Shown: positions 1 through 7,441, numbered from the stretch's first letter. The stretch: DNA of 8,278 bases from Pseudomonadota bacterium (GCA_023453655.1 JAEXTE010000458.1:1-8278), one strand, 5' to 3'. The notes: a model not told the origin generated them from the sequence alone. Program-made: numbers and translations.

Positions 1-392
1 CCCAACTGCAGCTGGTGGGGGCTGCGCGCCCGCAGTTCACGCGGGCGCACCGGCTTGACCAGGAAGTCGATGACGCCGGCGTCGAGCGCGGCCTGGCGGA
101 TCGGCTCGTCGCCCACGACGGTTACCAGCACGATCGGCACGTCGCGGTGCAGCAGCGGCTTGCGGAAGCGTCGCGCGAACTCGAGCCCGTCGATCACCGG
201 CATCCGGTAGTCGAGCAGCAGCAGGTCCGGGCGGTTCTCCTCGCACCAGCGCAGCGCCGCCTGCGGATCGCCGAAGTCGAGCACGTCCAGCTCGGGACTG
301 ATGTCCTCGAGAATATGCCGCAGCATGGTGCGGGCGGAGGTCTGGTCGTCGACGATGACGATGTTCATGGGGACGTCTGGCTCCGTAGGCAT
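1..392 (-). CDS. rpfG: RpfG-type response regulator, receiver domain (partial, runs off left edge)
   Basis: The visible part is one complete CheY-like receiver domain. An acidic pair (DD) follows the first beta strand (NIVIVDDQ). The phospho-acceptor Asp is in LLLLDYRMP (residue 61 from the start at 392). A Thr lies in LVTVVGDE and the conserved Lys in FLVKPVRP. The reading frame is open to base 1, so the output domain lies outside the window. In the RpfG family that output is an HD-GYP cyclic-di-GMP phosphodiesterase, activated by the sensor kinase RpfC in response to the diffusible signal factor; this part is inferred from receiver similarity. Two starts are possible. ATG at 390-392 gives MPTEPDVP before MNIV and has GGAG only 3 nt upstream. 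ATG at 366-368 has GGAG 12 nt upstream. I prefer 392. The gap to lysS (154 bp from this start) has no convincing promoter or terminator. Confidence 0.85.
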   Translation of the reverse strand, partial: MPTEPDVPMNIVIVDDQTSARTMLRHILEDISPELDVLDFGDPQAALRWCEENRPDLLLLDYRMPVIDGLEFARRFRKPLLHRDVPIVLVTVVGDEPIRQAALDAGVIDFLVKPVRPRELRARSPHQLQL

Positions 393-546
393 GCGCTCCC
401 GCCCCGCTGGGCCGGACAGCTGCCCGATGGATGGATTGTTAGCAAGTCCCGTGCCCACGTCGGATCCTTCCGTCCTGTGCCTGTGCTTCAAGCCACTACG
501 CAAAGACAGGTTAACCCAGGTCGCGCATGCCCTGCTGGCCCTGCGC

Positions 547-2070
547 TCAGCCCCCCGCCTCCGGGCGCATGTAGGGGAACAGCAGGACGTCGCGGATCGA
601 GGACGAGCCGGTCAGCAGCATCACCAGGCGGTCGATGCCCACACCCAGGCCGCCGGTCGGCGGCAGGCCGACTTCGAGCGCGCGGATGTAGTCGGCGTCG
701 TAGTGCATGGCCTCGTCGTCGCCGCTGTCCTTGGCCTCGACCTGGGCGCGGAAGCGTGCGGCCTGGTCCTCGGGATCGTTGAGTTCGGAGAAACCGTTGG
801 CGATCTCCTTGCCGCCGATGAACAGCTCGAAGCGGTCGGTGATGCCCGGCTCGCTGTCGGACTCGCGCGCCAGCGGCGAGACCTCGACCGGGTAATGGGT
901 GATGAAGGTCGGCTGCACCAGCCCCTGCTCCACCGTCTTCTCGAAGATCTCCAGCAGCAGCTTGCCCCAGCCGTAGCCGGGCTTGACCGGGATCTTCAGC
1001 GCCGCGCAATGGCGCGCCAGCGCCTCGCGGTCGCGGCAGTCGGCCTGGCTGATCTGCGGATTGAGTTCGCGCACCGCGTCCTCGAGCTTCCAGCGGCGGA
1101 ACGCCGGGCCGAGATCGATGGCGTGCCCGTCCCACTCCACCGCGGTCGTGCCCAGGGTCTCCAGCGCCACGTCGCGGATCAGGCCCTCGGTGAGGTCCAT
1201 GATCTCTTCGTAGGCGACATAGGCCTCGTAGAGTTCGAGCATGGTGAACTCGGGGTTGTGGCGGGTGCTCACCCCTTCGTTGCGGAAGTTGCGGTTGATC
1301 TCGTACACGCGCTCGAAGCCGCCCACGACCAGGCGCTTGAGGTAGAGCTCGGGCGCGACGCGCAGGTAGAGATCGAGATCGAGCGCGTTGTGGTGCGTGC
1401 AGAACGGGCGCGCGGTGGCGCCGCCGGCGATGTAGTGCATCATCGGCGTCTCCACTTCCAGGAAACGGCGCGCGTCGAGCCAGCGGCGGATCGCGGCGAT
1501 GATGCGCGAGCGCTTGACGAACACCTCGCGCGCCTCCGGCGTCACCACCAGGTCGACGTAGCGCTGGCGGTAACGCTGCTCCACGTCGGCCAGGCCGTGC
1601 CACTTGTCCGGCAGCGGGCGCAGCGACTTGGTCAGCAGGCGCAGGCTCTCGGCCTTGACCGAGAGTTCGCCGGTGCGGGTGCGCATCAGCGTGCCTTCCA
1701 CGGCGACGATGTCGCCCACGTCCCAGCCCTTGAACGCGTCGTAAGTGGTACCGAGCGCGGTCGACTGCAGGAACAGCTGGATGCGCCCGCTCACGTCCTG
1801 GATCTGGGCGAACGCGGCCTTCCCCATCACCCGCTTGGCCAGCATGCGGCCGGCCAGCGCCACGCGGCGGCCCTCGGCCTCCAGCGCCTCGCCGGTCCAG
1901 CGCTCGGCGTCGGCGTATTCGTCCTGCAGGTCCTGCGCGTGGTCGCGCCTGCGGAAGTCGTTCGGAAAGGCCACGCCCTGCCCGCGCAGCCCGGCCAGTT
2001 TGGTCCGGCGCTCGGCGATCAGGGCGTTCTCGTCGGCGGGCTGAGGGCTGTCGGGCTTGGGTTCGGTCAC
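547..2070 (-). CDS. lysS: Lysyl-tRNA synthetase, class II
   Basis: This cytosolic enzyme charges tRNA-Lys with lysine using ATP. The 507-residue product has the usual class II LysRS length and layout. An N-terminal OB-fold anticodon-binding domain (about residues 65-155, including GRIQLF and TGELSVKA) is followed by the catalytic core. Motif 1 is FLEVETPMM (203-211), motif 2 is [14 protein letters not shown] (262-275, with the ATP-binding RNE), and motif 3 is [12 protein letters not shown] (474-485). GGATARPF and [13 protein letters not shown], typical of LysS, are intact. The start is GTG at 2070, with AAGG 8 nt upstream; it gives an N-terminus aligned with known LysS proteins, and the next Met residues lie inside the OB fold. 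It follows prfB by 91 bp in the same direction without a clear terminator, matching the prfB-lysS operon known in E. coli. rpfG lies downstream. No missing residue or frameshift was seen. Confidence 0.98.
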   Translation of the reverse strand: MTEPKPDSPQPADENALIAERRTKLAGLRGQGVAFPNDFRRRDHAQDLQDEYADAERWTGEALEAEGRRVALAGRMLAKRVMGKAAFAQIQDVSGRIQLFLQSTALGTTYDAFKGWDVGDIVAVEGTLMRTRTGELSVKAESLRLLTKSLRPLPDKWHGLADVEQRYRQRYVDLVVTPEAREVFVKRSRIIAAIRRWLDARRFLEVETPMMHYIAGGATARPFCTHHNALDLDLYLRVAPELYLKRLVVGGFERVYEINRNFRNEGVSTRHNPEFTMLELYEAYVAYEEIMDLTEGLIRDVALETLGTTAVEWDGHAIDLGPAFRRWKLEDAVRELNPQISQADCRDREALARHCAALKIPVKPGYGWGKLLLEIFEKTVEQGLVQPTFITHYPVEVSPLARESDSEPGITDRFELFIGGKEIANGFSELNDPEDQAARFRAQVEAKDSGDDEAMHYDADYIRALEVGLPPTGGLGVGIDRLVMLLTGSSSIRDVLLFPYMRPEAGG

Positions 2071-2161
2071 GTCTCTGGCCTTGGGATGGGCGTGTATCGG
2101 GCGGAATGCGTCGGGCGGTCCGGCGTCCGGCGGCAGGCTGCGTCGGGGCCGCGCGGCCGGA

Positions 2162-3290
2162 TCAGACCGCGTCGCTGCGTTTGGCGCCGGCCTCGCGGCC
2201 GGACTTGAGGCTGGCCTCGACGAACTCGTCCAGGTCGCCGTCCAGCACCTTCTGCGTGTCGCTGCGCTCGATGCCGGTGCGCAGGTCCTTGATCCGGCTC
2301 TGGTCGAGCACGTAGTTGCGGATCTGGCTGCCCCAGCCGATGTCGGACTTGGTGGCCTCCACCGCGTCGCGCTCGGCGTTGCGCTTCTGGATCTCGAGTT
2401 CGTACAGCTTGGCGGCCAGCATCTTCATCGCGTTGTCGCGGTTCTGGTGCTGGCTGCGGCCTGTCTGGCAGGCCACCACGATGCCGGTAGGCACGTGGGT
2501 GATGCGCACCGCCGATTCGGTCTTGTTGACGTGCTGGCCGCCGGCGCCCGAGGATCGGTAGACGTCGGTCTTGAGGTCGGCCGGATTGATCTCGATGTCG
2601 ATGTTGTCGTCGACTTCCGGCGACACGAACACCGAGGTGAAGCTGGTGTGGCGGCGGTTGTCCGAATCGAACGGCGACTTGCGCACCAGCCGGTGCACGC
2701 CGGTCTCGGTCTTGAGCCAGCCGTAGGCGAAGTCGCCCTCGACCCGCAGCGTGGCCGACTTGATCCCGGCGACGTCGCCGCCGGACGCTTCCATCAGCTC
2801 GGTCTTCCAGCCGCGCGACTCGCACCAGCGCAGGTACATGCGCAGCAGCATTTCGGCCCAGTCCTGCGCCTCGGTGCCGCCGGCACCGGCCTGGATGTCG
2901 ACGAAGGCGTTGGCCGAATCCATCTTGCCGGAGAACATGCGCTGGAACTCCAGCTGCTCGACGCCCTTCTGGTAGCCGTCCACGTCGGCCACCACCGCCA
3001 GGGCGGTGTCCTCGTCGTCCTCCATCTCCGCCAGTTCGAGCAGTTCGCCCGCGCCCACCAGGCCCTCGGCCAGGTTGCGGATGCCATTGACGGTCTTGTC
3101 GAGCAGGGAACGTTCCCGGCCCAGCGCCTGGGCGCGGTCGGGATCGTTCCAGACGTCGGGGTTCTCCAGTTCGCGCTCTACTTCCTCGAGCCGCTCGCGC
3201 TTGGCATCGTAGTCAAAGAAACCCCCTCAGCGCATCCAGCCGGCCGGTCAGGTCGGCGATGCGCTGGCGCACGGGATTGAGTTCGATCAT
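2162..3290 (-). CDS. prfB: Peptide chain release factor 2 (RF2), expressed through a programmed +1 frameshift
   Basis: RF2 reads UGA and UAA stop codons on the ribosome and triggers peptide release. The gene lies in two frames. The first is 25 codons from ATG at 3288-3290 ([10 protein letters not shown]... to GFL), ending at TGA 3215-3213. The second is reached by skipping T3215 and continues with [10 protein letters not shown]... to the TGA at 2164-2162, giving 375 residues. In this joined protein the stop-recognition tripeptide SPF is at 205-207 and the catalytic GGQ at 250-252, the same numbering as E. coli RF2. The residue equivalent to E. coli K-12 Thr246 is Ser here (RSSGAGGQ). An annotation that starts at the downstream GTG (3058) would lose 77 residues. 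Expression should be autoregulated: low RF2 slows UGA reading and favours the shift. It has its own upstream promoter candidate and is probably co-transcribed with lysS. Confidence 0.97.
3212..3227 (-). promoter_or_regulatory. Programmed +1 ribosomal frameshift site of prfB
   Basis: Reading the minus strand, AGGGGG (3227-3222) acts as an internal Shine-Dalgarno-like element. It is followed by TTT, then the slippery codon CTT (3218-3216), the in-frame stop TGA (3215-3213) and C3212. This is the classical RF2 arrangement with the same spacing as in E. coli: the CTT-decoding tRNA slips forward onto TTT and the next codon read is GAC. The downstream frame resumes RF2 homology at once ([13 protein letters not shown]), so this is programmed recoding and not a sequencing error. 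Confidence 0.97.
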
Positions 3291-3321
3291 GTGGGGAACA
3301 CCGGGCAAAAAACAGCCGGTG

Positions 3322-3330
3322 ATTCTAGCA
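3322..3330 (-). promoter_or_regulatory. Candidate extended -10 promoter of prfB
   Basis: On the minus strand TGC is followed directly by TAGAAT (3327-3322), an extended -10 pattern with five of six hexamer matches, in one of the few A/T-rich patches of the window. Transcription would start near 3315 and give a leader of about 25 nt before the prfB ATG at 3290. No good -35 hexamer is present, which is common for extended -10 promoters. Shine-Dalgarno support ahead of the ATG is weak. Predicted from sequence only. Confidence 0.45.
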
Positions 3331-3347
3331 ATTGCCGGCCGCCGGCG

Positions 3348-3427
3348 TGCAGGCGCGATTTCAGTCGCGACGGCCTGCGCCCCGACGCGTCGCAGGGCAC
3401 CTGCGCGACCGGGGTCGCTCCCCTGCA
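3348..3427. repeat. Inverted pair of REP-like palindromic elements
   Basis: Two similar units face each other. The left begins TGCAGGCGCGA and contains a hairpin with stem CGCGA/TCGCG (3354-3358 with 3365-3369). The right, read on the minus strand, begins TGCAGGGGAGCGA and contains a hairpin with stem GCGAC/GTCGC (3405-3409 with 3414-3418). Both share TGCAGG, GCGA and GTCGCG in order. This head-to-head layout, lying between rpfD and prfB, resembles the REP/BIME elements that are abundant in xanthomonad and pseudomonad genomes. It ends 6 bp beyond the rpfD stop and could protect or end the rpfD transcript. Membership in a genome-wide family cannot be tested from one locus. Confidence 0.55.
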
Positions 3428-3433
3428 GCTGCT

Positions 3434-4312
3434 TCAGGACTCGCCCAGGCGATCGCGCAGTTCGCCGCGGTAGCGGCGGCTGCAGGGCAGCGCGGTGCCG
3501 TCCTTCAGGTGCACGCGCGCATCGCCGGTGTCCAGCGGCTCGATCGAGGCCAGGTGGTCGAGGTTGGCGATATAGCTGCGGTGGATGCGCAGGAATCGGG
3601 CCGGGTCGAGCCGGGCCTCGATCCCGGCAATCGTGCTGCGCAGCGGATAGTCGTGGCCGCGCACGCGCAGGTTGACGTAGTTGCCCGAGGCCTGCAGCCA
3701 TTCGATGTCGTTGGCCGCGACCAGGAACTCACGGCCGAGCTTGCGCACGAGGAACCGGTCCGGCCGGTCCACGGCTTCCACCGGCGGCCCGTCGTCGGGC
3801 GCGGCCAGGAAGCTGGCCTCGCCCTGCAGGCGGCGCAGCAGCAGGCGGTAGACCTCGATGATCACGACGAAGCCGAGGTAGGTGCGCACGTCCTTGAGGT
3901 ATTCGTAGCCCAGCTCGCGCGGCCAGGGCCCGAAGTCGTAGTCCGCTCCCTGCCAGCGATACGCCAGGACGCGCAGGCCAACCATGCCCGACACGTGGAC
4001 CAGCGAAACCGCCACGCTCGCGACCAGGTGCAGCGGCAGGCGCCGGCGCCAGTTGTCCCAGTGCGTGGGCCAGCGCCAGGTGAGCACGGCGACCAGGGGA
4101 ATGATCACGGTCCACAGCAGCGCGCTGCTCCCCTCCCAGACCGCCGGCTCCCACATCGGCACCCGGCCCGGCTCGGAGCGGTTGAGGTCGATCCAGGTGG
4201 TGACGGTGTTGCCTACGGCGTTGACGACGAGGACCGCGGCGAAGAAGCCGATCTCCACCCAGCGCCGCCAGGGGCGATAGCGTTCGTAGGCGGTCCGCTC
4301 GCTGGGTTGCAT
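3434..4312 (-). CDS. rpfD: Membrane-anchored LytTR-family transcriptional regulator (RpfD type)
   Basis: The 292-residue protein has an N-terminal membrane part with about four hydrophobic helices (roughly 19-42, 61-80, 92-116 and 143-160), a short acidic linker, and a C-terminal LytTR DNA-binding domain (about 188-290). The domain shows the family marks IEWLQASGNYVNL, the signature FLRIHRSYIANL (240-251) and a final SRRYRGELRDRL. There is no receiver domain, so any signal is presumably sensed at or in the membrane. Topology and position between prfB and recJ fit RpfD of the Xanthomonas rpf cluster; the symbol rests on family type plus synteny. The ATG at 4312 has no Shine-Dalgarno but lies 6 bp after a -10-like TAGAAT, suggesting a leaderless message. 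It is divergent from an acyltransferase gene, and operator-like repeats lie between them. Its regulatory targets are unknown from sequence. Confidence 0.85.
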   Translation of the reverse strand: MQPSERTAYERYRPWRRWVEIGFFAAVLVVNAVGNTVTTWIDLNRSEPGRVPMWEPAVWEGSSALLWTVIIPLVAVLTWRWPTHWDNWRRRLPLHLVASVAVSLVHVSGMVGLRVLAYRWQGADYDFGPWPRELGYEYLKDVRTYLGFVVIIEVYRLLLRRLQGEASFLAAPDDGPPVEAVDRPDRFLVRKLGREFLVAANDIEWLQASGNYVNLRVRGHDYPLRSTIAGIEARLDPARFLRIHRSYIANLDHLASIEPLDTGDARVHLKDGTALPCSRRYRGELRDRLGES

Positions 4313-4318
4313 GCGCGC

Positions 4319-4324
4319 ATTCTA
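4319..4324 (-). promoter_or_regulatory. Candidate -10 box of rpfD (leaderless transcript)
   Basis: On the minus strand TAGAAT ends 6 bp before the rpfD ATG (4312), so transcription would start at or next to the A of the start codon. The absence of a Shine-Dalgarno sequence agrees with this. The expected -35 position (about 4342-4347) reads GGCGTC, a poor match, as expected for an activator-dependent promoter. The direct repeats at 4350-4380 lie immediately upstream of it. Confidence 0.45.
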
Positions 4325-4349
4325 CTGACGGGGACCGGATCGACGCCCC

Positions 4350-4380
4350 CGGTTCGTCCCGCGGGTCCGCGGTTCGTCCC
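4350..4380. promoter_or_regulatory. Tandem 11-bp direct repeat, candidate LytTR operator
   Basis: CGGTTCGTCCC occurs exactly at 4350-4360 and again at 4370-4380, a period of 20 bp, so both copies lie on about the same face of the helix. LytTR proteins typically bind tandem 9-bp half-sites spaced about two helical turns apart. The AlgR consensus, recalled as CCGTTCGTC, differs from CGGTTCGTC at one position. The repeats occupy about -38 to -68 relative to the inferred rpfD start and end 88 bp before the acyltransferase ATG. A second, shorter repeat, GGGACCGG, flanks them at 4331-4338 and 4382-4389. Confidence 0.5.
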
Positions 4381-4468
4381 CGGGACCGGTCGTACGATCA
4401 CTTCGGGCTTGGCGCCGAGGCCGCCGCGCGGATCCTCCTCCCCGTCCACCCGAACCGGAACCTCCGCC

Positions 4469-5668
4469 ATGCAACGCCGTTTCGACCTCGACTGGGTCCG
4501 CGTCCTCGCCTTCATGCTGCTGGTGCTCTATCACGTCGGCATGTACTACGTGACCTGGGAGTGGCACGTGAACAGCCCCTACGCCGGACCGGCGCTGCAG
4601 CCGTTCATGATGCTGACCTCGCCGTGGCGGCTGTCGCTGCTGTTCCTGGTGTCGGGCGCGGCGACCGCGTTCCTGCTGGGCAAGGCCCGGCGCGAGGCCG
4701 AGGCCCGTGGCAGTACGCCACGGTTCCTCGGCGCGAGGTCCTGGCGGCTGCTGGTTCCGCTGGTCTTCGGCATGCTCGTGGTGGTGGTGCCGCAGGCGTA
4801 CTACGAGGTCGTCGAGAAGCTGCCGGGCGGCTACCACGACGGCTACCTCGCGTTCTGGGGACGCTACCTCGCCAACGACGACGGCTTCTGCCGCGGCGAC
4901 GACTGCCTCGACGTGCCGACCTGGAACCACCTTTGGTTCGTCGCCTACCTGTGGGTCTACACTGTCGCGCTGTGGCTGCTGCTGAAGCTTGCGCCGCGGC
5001 GGCTGGAGGCCTTCGCCGCCGGCCTCGCCAGCGCCCTGACCTCGACCGGCGGCCTCCTGCTGTGGCCGATCCTGTTCTTCGCCGTCGCCCGGATCGCGCT
5101 GATCGGCATCTTCGACTCGACGCATGCGCTGGTCGACGACTGGTACAACCACGTCCAGTACTTCGGCATCTTCCTGCTCGGCTTCCTCGTCGCGCGCTCA
5201 AGCGCGGTCTGGGAGGCGATCCAGCGCGCGCGCTGGCCGGCGCTGGCGCTGTGGCTGGGCAGCTGGCTCGCGATCGTCGCCTACTTCGGCTACTTCACCG
5301 ATATCGCCCCGCCGCAGGGACTGCGGCTGGCGATGCGCGGCGCCTGGGGCCTGAACCAGTGGTGCGCGATCGTGGCCATCCTCGGCTTCGCCCGGCAGTG
5401 GGCGCCCGGCGACAGCCCTGCCCTGCGCTACCTGTCGCAGGCGATCTTCCCGGTCTACATCCTGCACCAGACGATCACCGTGGTGCTGGCGCACAACCTC
5501 AAGCCGTTCGACCTGCCGCCGCTGCTGGAGGGGCCGCTGCTGGTGGTGCTGACCTTCGGCCTGTGCTTCGCCGGCTACGAGCTCATCCGCCGCATTCCGC
5601 CGCTGCGGCCGCTGTTCGGGCTCAGGTTCCGGGAACGTGCGCCGGCTGCCGTGCCACAGGTGGCCTGA
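4469..5668 (+). CDS. Acyltransferase-3 family integral membrane protein (OafA/OpgC-like)
   Basis: Members of this family move acyl groups (acetyl, succinyl) onto sugars or other surface molecules at the inner membrane. The 399-residue product has about ten hydrophobic segments and the family's hallmark Arg-X10-His in its first helix (R11 and H22 in DWVRVLAFMLLVLYHVGMYY). Other family-typical stretches are SGAATAFLLG (62-71), HLWFV (154-158) and FPVYILHQT (327-335). The opening resembles OpgC/MdoC-like proteins, but the substrate cannot be named. The ATG at 4469 is chosen because family homology begins there and GGAA lies 8 nt upstream; the frame is open further upstream but only antisense to rpfD. 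It is the only plus-strand gene, divergent from rpfD across 156 bp. A weak -10-like TACGAT (4393-4398) would place its -35 over the second operator-like repeat. It converges with recJ. Confidence 0.9.
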   Translation: MQRRFDLDWVRVLAFMLLVLYHVGMYYVTWEWHVNSPYAGPALQPFMMLTSPWRLSLLFLVSGAATAFLLGKARREAEARGSTPRFLGARSWRLLVPLVFGMLVVVVPQAYYEVVEKLPGGYHDGYLAFWGRYLANDDGFCRGDDCLDVPTWNHLWFVAYLWVYTVALWLLLKLAPRRLEAFAAGLASALTSTGGLLLWPILFFAVARIALIGIFDSTHALVDDWYNHVQYFGIFLLGFLVARSSAVWEAIQRARWPALALWLGSWLAIVAYFGYFTDIAPPQGLRLAMRGAWGLNQWCAIVAILGFARQWAPGDSPALRYLSQAIFPVYILHQTITVVLAHNLKPFDLPPLLEGPLLVVLTFGLCFAGYELIRRIPPLRPLFGLRFRERAPAAVPQVA

Positions 5669-5694
5669 CTGACTGCGGCTGCTCTTACCTCTGC

Positions 5695-5714
5695 CCCGTT
5701 CCTACAGGAGCGGG
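5695..5714. terminator. Compact hairpin at the convergent ends of the acyltransferase gene and recJ
   Basis: Bases 5695-5702 pair with 5707-5714 around a four-base TACA loop, making an 8-bp stem with one G-T wobble. The hairpin covers the recJ stop codon (5704-5702) and lies 26 bp past the acyltransferase stop. It could act as a bidirectional transcript end. Neither strand has a following T-tract, so it is not a canonical intrinsic terminator; it could instead be a single REP-like palindrome. Confidence 0.35.
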
Positions 5715-7441
5715 CCAGGATCGAGGGCCGGCGCGAGATGCTCGACGATCAGCTGGATCGCCTGCCCGCCGCGGTAGTCGTCCGGTGCCAGCCGGTAGGC
5801 GAGACGGCAGCGCGCGGCGGGGCGCTCGCCGGTCCAGCCGCCGAAGTGGATCGCATTGATCGGCGTCGCGATGCCCTCGCCGCGCAGCACCAGCTTGAGG
5901 TGGCGCTCGCCGACGACGCGCCAGTCGGCCACGTCGAACACGCCGTCGAACAGCGGCTCGGGGAACCCTTGTCCCCACGGGCCGCCGTCGCGGAGCGCGT
6001 CGGCATGGAAGCGGTCGAATTCGTCCGGCAGCAGCTCGCCGTCGCTGAGCAGCTCGGCCTGCAGCAGCGACGGATCGAGCATTGCGCCCACCGCCTCGGC
6101 GAAGGCGCGCTCGAACGCGTCGAAGGACGAGCGACGCAGGCTCAGCCCGGCCGCCATGGCATGGCCGCCGAAGCGCTCGACCAGGCCGGGATGCGCGCTG
6201 TCCACCGCCGCCAGCACGTCGCGGATATGCAGGCCCGGGATCGAACGGGCCGAGCCGCGCAGCTGCTCGCTGCCGGGTTCGGCGGGCGCGAAGGCGATCA
6301 CCGGCCGATGCAGCCGCTCCTTCATCTTCGAGGCGACCAGGCCGACCACGCCCGCGTGCCAGTCCGGGTCGAACAGGCAGGCGGCCAGCGCGGGCTGGCC
6401 GCTCGCGGACGGCAGCCTCGCGAGCGCCGCTTCCGCGTCCTCGACCATCAGCTGCTGCACGCCGCGCCGTTCGGCATTGATCTGGTGCAGGCGCCCGGCC
6501 AGCTCGCGCGCCTGGCGCGGATCGTCGCTGAGCAGGCATTCGATGCCCAGCGACATGTGCTCGAGCCGGCCGGCGGCATTGAGCCGCGGCGCGACCGCGT
6601 AGCCGATGTCGGCGGCGGTCAGGGTCTCCGCGCGCCGCCCCGAAACCTCGATCAGCGCCTGCAGGCCCGCGCAGCCGCGCCCGGCGCGCAGCCTCCGCAG
6701 CCCGGCCGCGACCAGGGCGCGGTTGCTGGCGTCCAGCGGCACCAGGTCGGCCACGGTACCGACCGCGACCAGGTCCAGCAGTACGGACAGGTCGGGCACC
6801 GCCCCGCCGTCGAACGCACCCTCGTCGCGCAGGCGGCCGCGCAGCGCCAGCAGCACGTAGAAGATCACGCCCACGCCGGCCAGCGCCTTGCAGGCGAAGG
6901 CGTCGCCGCGCAGGTTGGGATTGACGATGGCGTCGGCCGGCGGCAGCGCCTCGCCCGGCAGGTGGTGGTCGGTGACCAGCACCGGCCAGCCGCGCCCCTT
7001 GGCCGCCGCGACACCCGCATGGCAGGCCACGCCGTGGTCGACGGTGACCAGCAGGCCCGGCTGCAGCGCGGCCAGTTCCTCGACCAGGCCCGGCGACAGG
7101 CCGTAGCCGTGCAGCATCCGGTTGGGAACCGCGTGGACCACGTCGCGCGCGCCGAGCATGCGCAGGCCACGCACGGCGACCGCGCAGGCGGTGGCGCCGT
7201 CGGCGTCGAAGTCGCCAACCACGAGGATGCGCGTGTCGCGGCGGATCGCGTCGGCCAGCAGGCGCACGGCGTCCACCAGTCCGCCCAGCGCGTCCGGCGG
7301 CGGCAGTTGCGCGAGCCGGGGATGCGCGTGCGCGGGGTCGGCGATGCCGCGTGCGGCATAGATGCGCCGCAGCAGCGGCGGCACGCTGGCCGGCCAGCCG
7401 TCCACCGGCCCGCACTCGCGCCGCCGGATGCGCGGCGACAT
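5702..7441 (-). CDS. recJ: Single-stranded-DNA-specific 5'-3' exonuclease RecJ
   Basis: RecJ degrades single-stranded DNA 5' to 3' in RecF-pathway recombination, mismatch repair and base-excision repair, in the cytoplasm. The 579-residue product has the DHH phosphoesterase metal-binding motifs in order: VVGDFDADGATA (Asp77, Asp79, Asp81), VTVDHG (Asp135, His136) and VTDHH (Asp158, His159, His160). An Asp in GTVADLVPL (232) and RLNAAGR (286-292) follow. The DHHA1 part shows GSARS (396-400) and FGGHAMAAG (424-432), and the C-terminal OB-like region is present. Length is typical for the family. The ATG at 7441 overlaps the rpfE stop by one base (TGATG), which indicates translational coupling. 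The frame stays open far upstream, but only as an out-of-frame reading of rpfE, so the longer start is rejected. It converges with the acyltransferase gene. Confidence 0.97.
   Translation of the reverse strand: MSPRIRRRECGPVDGWPASVPPLLRRIYAARGIADPAHAHPRLAQLPPPDALGGLVDAVRLLADAIRRDTRILVVGDFDADGATACAVAVRGLRMLGARDVVHAVPNRMLHGYGLSPGLVEELAALQPGLLVTVDHGVACHAGVAAAKGRGWPVLVTDHHLPGEALPPADAIVNPNLRGDAFACKALAGVGVIFYVLLALRGRLRDEGAFDGGAVPDLSVLLDLVAVGTVADLVPLDASNRALVAAGLRRLRAGRGCAGLQALIEVSGRRAETLTAADIGYAVAPRLNAAGRLEHMSLGIECLLSDDPRQARELAGRLHQINAERRGVQQLMVEDAEAALARLPSASGQPALAACLFDPDWHAGVVGLVASKMKERLHRPVIAFAPAEPGSEQLRGSARSIPGLHIRDVLAAVDSAHPGLVERFGGHAMAAGLSLRRSSFDAFERAFAEAVGAMLDPSLLQAELLSDGELLPDEFDRFHADALRDGGPWGQGFPEPLFDGVFDVADWRVVGERHLKLVLRGEGIATPINAIHFGGWTGERPAARCRLAYRLAPDDYRGGQAIQLIVEHLAPALDPGPLL

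Noticed and set aside
474..485. Tandem CCTGTG CCTGTG in the lysS-rpfG gap
   Set aside because: Only two 6-bp units with no associated structure; probably chance.
482..497. CRP/Clp-like site TGTGC-N6-CCACT in the lysS-rpfG gap
   Set aside because: Seven of ten consensus positions match. By a simple uniform-base estimate, about one such match is expected by chance in a gap of this size, and no clear promoter lies beside it.
2140..2161. GGCCGCGCGGCC palindrome just after prfB
   Set aside because: Short, has no T-tract, and G+C-rich palindromes are common here; not enough for a terminator between prfB and lysS.
301..2208. A 635-codon plus-strand open frame opposite lysS
   Set aside because: Antisense shadow in very G+C-rich DNA: low-complexity V/A/L/R/H composition, no family resemblance, and it fully overlaps an unmistakable lysS.
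3213..3701. A 162-residue ORF ending in the RF2 leader
   Set aside because: Only its last 25 codons, from ATG 3288-3290, are real; the upstream part runs through the REP-like palindromes and out of frame through the 3' end of rpfD.
3332..4468. Upstream extension of the acyltransferase frame, antisense to rpfD
   Set aside because: The 379 extra residues show no family resemblance and are antisense to the LytTR domain; acyltransferase homology begins at the ATG at 4469.
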